Of a stretch of 6,701 bases of DNA, positions 5,523 through 6,701 are shown one piece after another. Origin of the DNA: Candidatus Parcubacteria bacterium. GTDB taxonomy: Bacteria > Patescibacteriota > Minisyncoccia > Phycocordibacterales > UBA1006. The notes beneath the pieces were generated by a model. That model did not search any database, was not told the origin of the DNA, and was given only the letters and a program-made list of their open reading frames with translations. The stretch is from assembly GCA_027031875.1 (NCBI GenBank), contig JALVPH010000004.1:844-7544 (forward strand). The letters are read 5' to 3'. How positions within the stretch are numbered: the first letter of the stretch is position 1; each line of letters begins with the position of its first letter. The translations under genes and the position numbers were made by a program.

Positions 5523-6614
5523 ATTCTCACACCTCACCAAGAGTAAATTGTCATCATGCCCCATAAGCGATACTACATATTTTGCTAACCTGACAACCTT
5601 CTCGGCACTGAGATTTGTTTCTACATAAATATCCGTTCCATTTATTCTTTGCGGAGATCTTAAATCGTATTTATTTTTTGAAAAATAAGGTTTCTTTCTC
5701 CCTCTCAACTCAAGAACCTTATTAAATTCATCACCTTCATGCTTGGAAAGCATGAAGGTGATAACTGAAAGTAAAACCTCCTTCCATGTAGAAACACTTT
5801 GTTTCTTATCTTCAAAAATGACAATTGTGGGAGTCTTTCCTTTAACCTCATTATCACAAGGAAAATTATTTGATTTTTTCTTACCCTTTTTACTATGTAA
5901 TATATTACTTCTCTTACTTTTCGCATCTAACAACTCATGAGAGTTTACCTTCTCTAAAAAACGAAGCACAAGATCAGTACTTGGTTTATATCCACATATT
6001 TCTTTTGTTTTATTTACAATCAAGTTAACAAGCCTGCGATCTTTCTTGAAAATTAATCTCTCGAATGCATTAGGTATCGTTTCTAGTAGCAATGAAAGTT
6101 TTTGCTTCTCTCTATATACAGAACTAGCATTCTCTATTGCTATACCAGATATGATATTATCCTTTAACAAGAATCTTTCGAATTTTTTAGCAATGTCTTT
6201 TGTGTGCTGTTTATTATTTATTTCGATTGTACAAAATTTTCTCTCTTTCCATTTTCCATCAGCACGAGGAAGATAGAACCACCAATCAAGCCCATTCGTA
6301 AGGATAGCGATTTTAACACCCTCTCGAAACGAATAAGCAAGAAGCTGTTCTTCATGATTCGCTAAATGTTCGCTCGGCTTTTTTACTTCGATAAAGACTT
6401 CATTTTTATTTCTATCCTTAAGTACATAATCAACCCTTTGTCTTTCCATAAGATATTCAGGACATACTTCTTCTGGATTAAAAGGATCCCAACCTAAAGA
6501 CTTAAGAATCCTTAAAATAACCGCTTGTTTTGTGGTAGCTTCATCATAAGCTAAAATTTTATTTTTTGTCCTCTTTATAAAATTAATTACCTCATGTACT
6601 TCACGATTATTCAT
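5508..6614 (-). CDS. HsdR-N-like PD-(D/E)XK nuclease, stand-alone restriction-type protein
   Basis: A 368-residue protein whose N-terminal half resembles the nuclease domain of type I restriction HsdR subunits and related stand-alone restriction proteins. Visible motifs: EATTKQ (25-30), LGWDPFNPEEVCPEY (40-54), VDY with catalytic-type D62, FIEVKK with E76 and K78, and EEQLLAY (88-94, the QxxxY motif). The segment ILTNGLDWWFYLP (104-116) is typical of the group. No helicase domain follows. After a helical middle and a lysine/serine-rich linker (about 231-260) comes a compact C-terminal block with WKEVL (277-281), GRKKPYFS (305-312) and GTDIYVETNLSA (326-337). I do not recall a family name for it; substrate recognition is a guess. 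DNA cleavage is inferred from the motifs. ATG 6614 is preferred over an in-frame TTG at 6653 because a -10 box lies between them. The gene is far AT-richer than its neighbours, suggesting lateral transfer. No methyltransferase or specificity gene is visible, but the upstream side is cut off by the window. Confidence 0.8.
   Translation of the reverse strand: MNNREVHEVINFIKRTKNKILAYDEATTKQAVILRILKSLGWDPFNPEEVCPEYLMERQRVDYVLKDRNKNEVFIEVKKPSEHLANHEEQLLAYSFREGVKIAILTNGLDWWFYLPRADGKWKERKFCTIEINNKQHTKDIAKKFERFLLKDNIISGIAIENASSVYREKQKLSLLLETIPNAFERLIFKKDRRLVNLIVNKTKEICGYKPSTDLVLRFLEKVNSHELLDAKSKRSNILHSKKGKKKSNNFPCDNEVKGKTPTIVIFEDKKQSVSTWKEVLLSVITFMLSKHEGDEFNKVLELRGRKKPYFSKNKYDLRSPQRINGTDIYVETNLSAEKVVRLAKYVVSLMGHDDNLLLVRCENKKSG
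5730..5762. repeat. Perfect 15-bp inverted repeat inside the nuclease gene
   Basis: Arms 5730-5744 and 5748-5762 are exact reverse complements around loop GGA (5745-5747). They encode FMLSKHEGDEF (about residues 287-297) on the minus strand, just after WKEVL in the C-terminal block. There is no T run on either side, so it is not a standard terminator. A perfect 33-base palindromic unit inside a coding region is far from chance expectation. Confidence 0.9.
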
Positions 6615-6624
6615 AACACACTGA

Positions 6625-6653
6625 ATAGTAACATAAAAATCTATTGCAAACAA
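6625..6653 (-). promoter_or_regulatory. Promoter of the nuclease gene
   Basis: On the minus strand, TTGTTT (6653-6648) as a weak -35 box, a 17-base spacer, and TACTAT (6630-6625) as -10 box preceded by TG and one base (6633-6631), an extended -10. It ends 10 bases before the ATG at 6614, close to the 11 bases seen at mreB and priA. The predicted leader is 3-4 bases, with no Shine-Dalgarno sequence. Confidence 0.45.
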
Positions 6654-6678
6654 ACATCTAATTTTTGCTAGCTCTATA

Positions 6679-6684
6679 AGTATA
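6679..6684 (-). promoter_or_regulatory. Possible second, upstream -10 box
   Basis: TATACT on the minus strand in the same form as at mreB (TCTATACT). Its -35 region lies beyond the right edge. It would start transcription near 6672 and give a leader of about 58 bases before ATG 6614. The 87 bases from 6615 to the right edge show no gene. Confidence 0.25.
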
Positions 6685-6701
6685 GATGAATAAAAGAAAA
6701 C

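Noticed and set aside
6615..6653. Upstream in-frame TTG start for the nuclease gene
   Set aside because: The extra 13 residues overlap the best promoter and do not resemble the family's N-terminus. ATG 6614 is better.
1..6701. Alternative genetic code with TGA read as an amino acid
   Set aside because: No TGA codon needs to be read through. All six genes read normally in the standard code and the visible stops are TAG or TAA.
1..6701. CRISPR array, tRNA or rRNA genes, insertion sequences
   Set aside because: No regularly spaced direct repeats, no cloverleaf-like or rRNA-like stretches, and no transposase motifs or terminal repeats were seen. The gaps between genes are too short to hold most of these.
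5508..6701. Complete type I restriction-modification system
   Set aside because: Only an HsdR-N-like nuclease is present. There is no helicase domain in it and no hsdM or hsdS in the window. Partners beyond the right edge cannot be excluded.

Overview
This window looks like ordinary chromosome of a small-genome bacterium, most likely Candidatus Patescibacteria (CPR), perhaps a parcubacterial lineage. That placement is inferred. It rests on tightly packed genes, a shortened delta-prime-like clamp-loader protein, a PriA-family protein that has lost its ATPase motifs, mreB without mreC or mreD beside it, ftsZ standing alone, and no clear Shine-Dalgarno sequence before any start. The standard code fits: the five visible stops are TAG (four) and TAA (one), and no gene needs TGA read through.

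Layout. On the minus strand, reading leftwards from 1392, mreB (cell shape) is followed after 9 bases by a holB-like gene (clamp loader) that runs off the left edge. A 149-base divergent region (1393-1541) separates mreB from priA. It holds a promoter for each gene and, between them, a perfect 19-bp inverted repeat. On the plus strand a degenerate priA is followed after 12 bases by a LOG-family (nucleoside monophosphate phosphoribohydrolase-like) gene. The LOG gene ends in a hairpin terminator, and the ftsZ promoter starts on the last T of that terminator. ftsZ is complete and ends at a second hairpin. That hairpin also contains the last codons of a convergent minus-strand gene, an HsdR-N-like (PD-(D/E)XK) nuclease.

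How they work together. The left and middle genes are housekeeping: replication (HolB-like and PriA-like), shape (MreB), division (FtsZ), and a nucleotide-metabolism enzyme of the LOG family. The nuclease differs. It is clearly AT-richer (hand counts of 20/60 and 13/60 G+C in two rows, against 31/60 in one row of priA), has no visible partner, and has a conserved-looking C-terminal block. It is best read as a laterally acquired defence-type or selfish gene placed directly behind the ftsZ terminator. Its upstream neighbours lie beyond the right edge.

Regulation. mreB and priA each carry a TATACT -10 box exactly 11 bases before the ATG, and the nuclease gene has a TG-extended -10 box 10 bases before its ATG. 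This predicts 5' leaders of only a few bases, so largely leaderless translation. ftsZ is the exception, with a predicted leader of about 37 bases. The most unusual signals are the PriA-like pseudo-helicase, the two long perfect hairpins with 3-base loops (1472-1512 between promoters, 5730-5762 inside the nuclease gene), and the nuclease itself.
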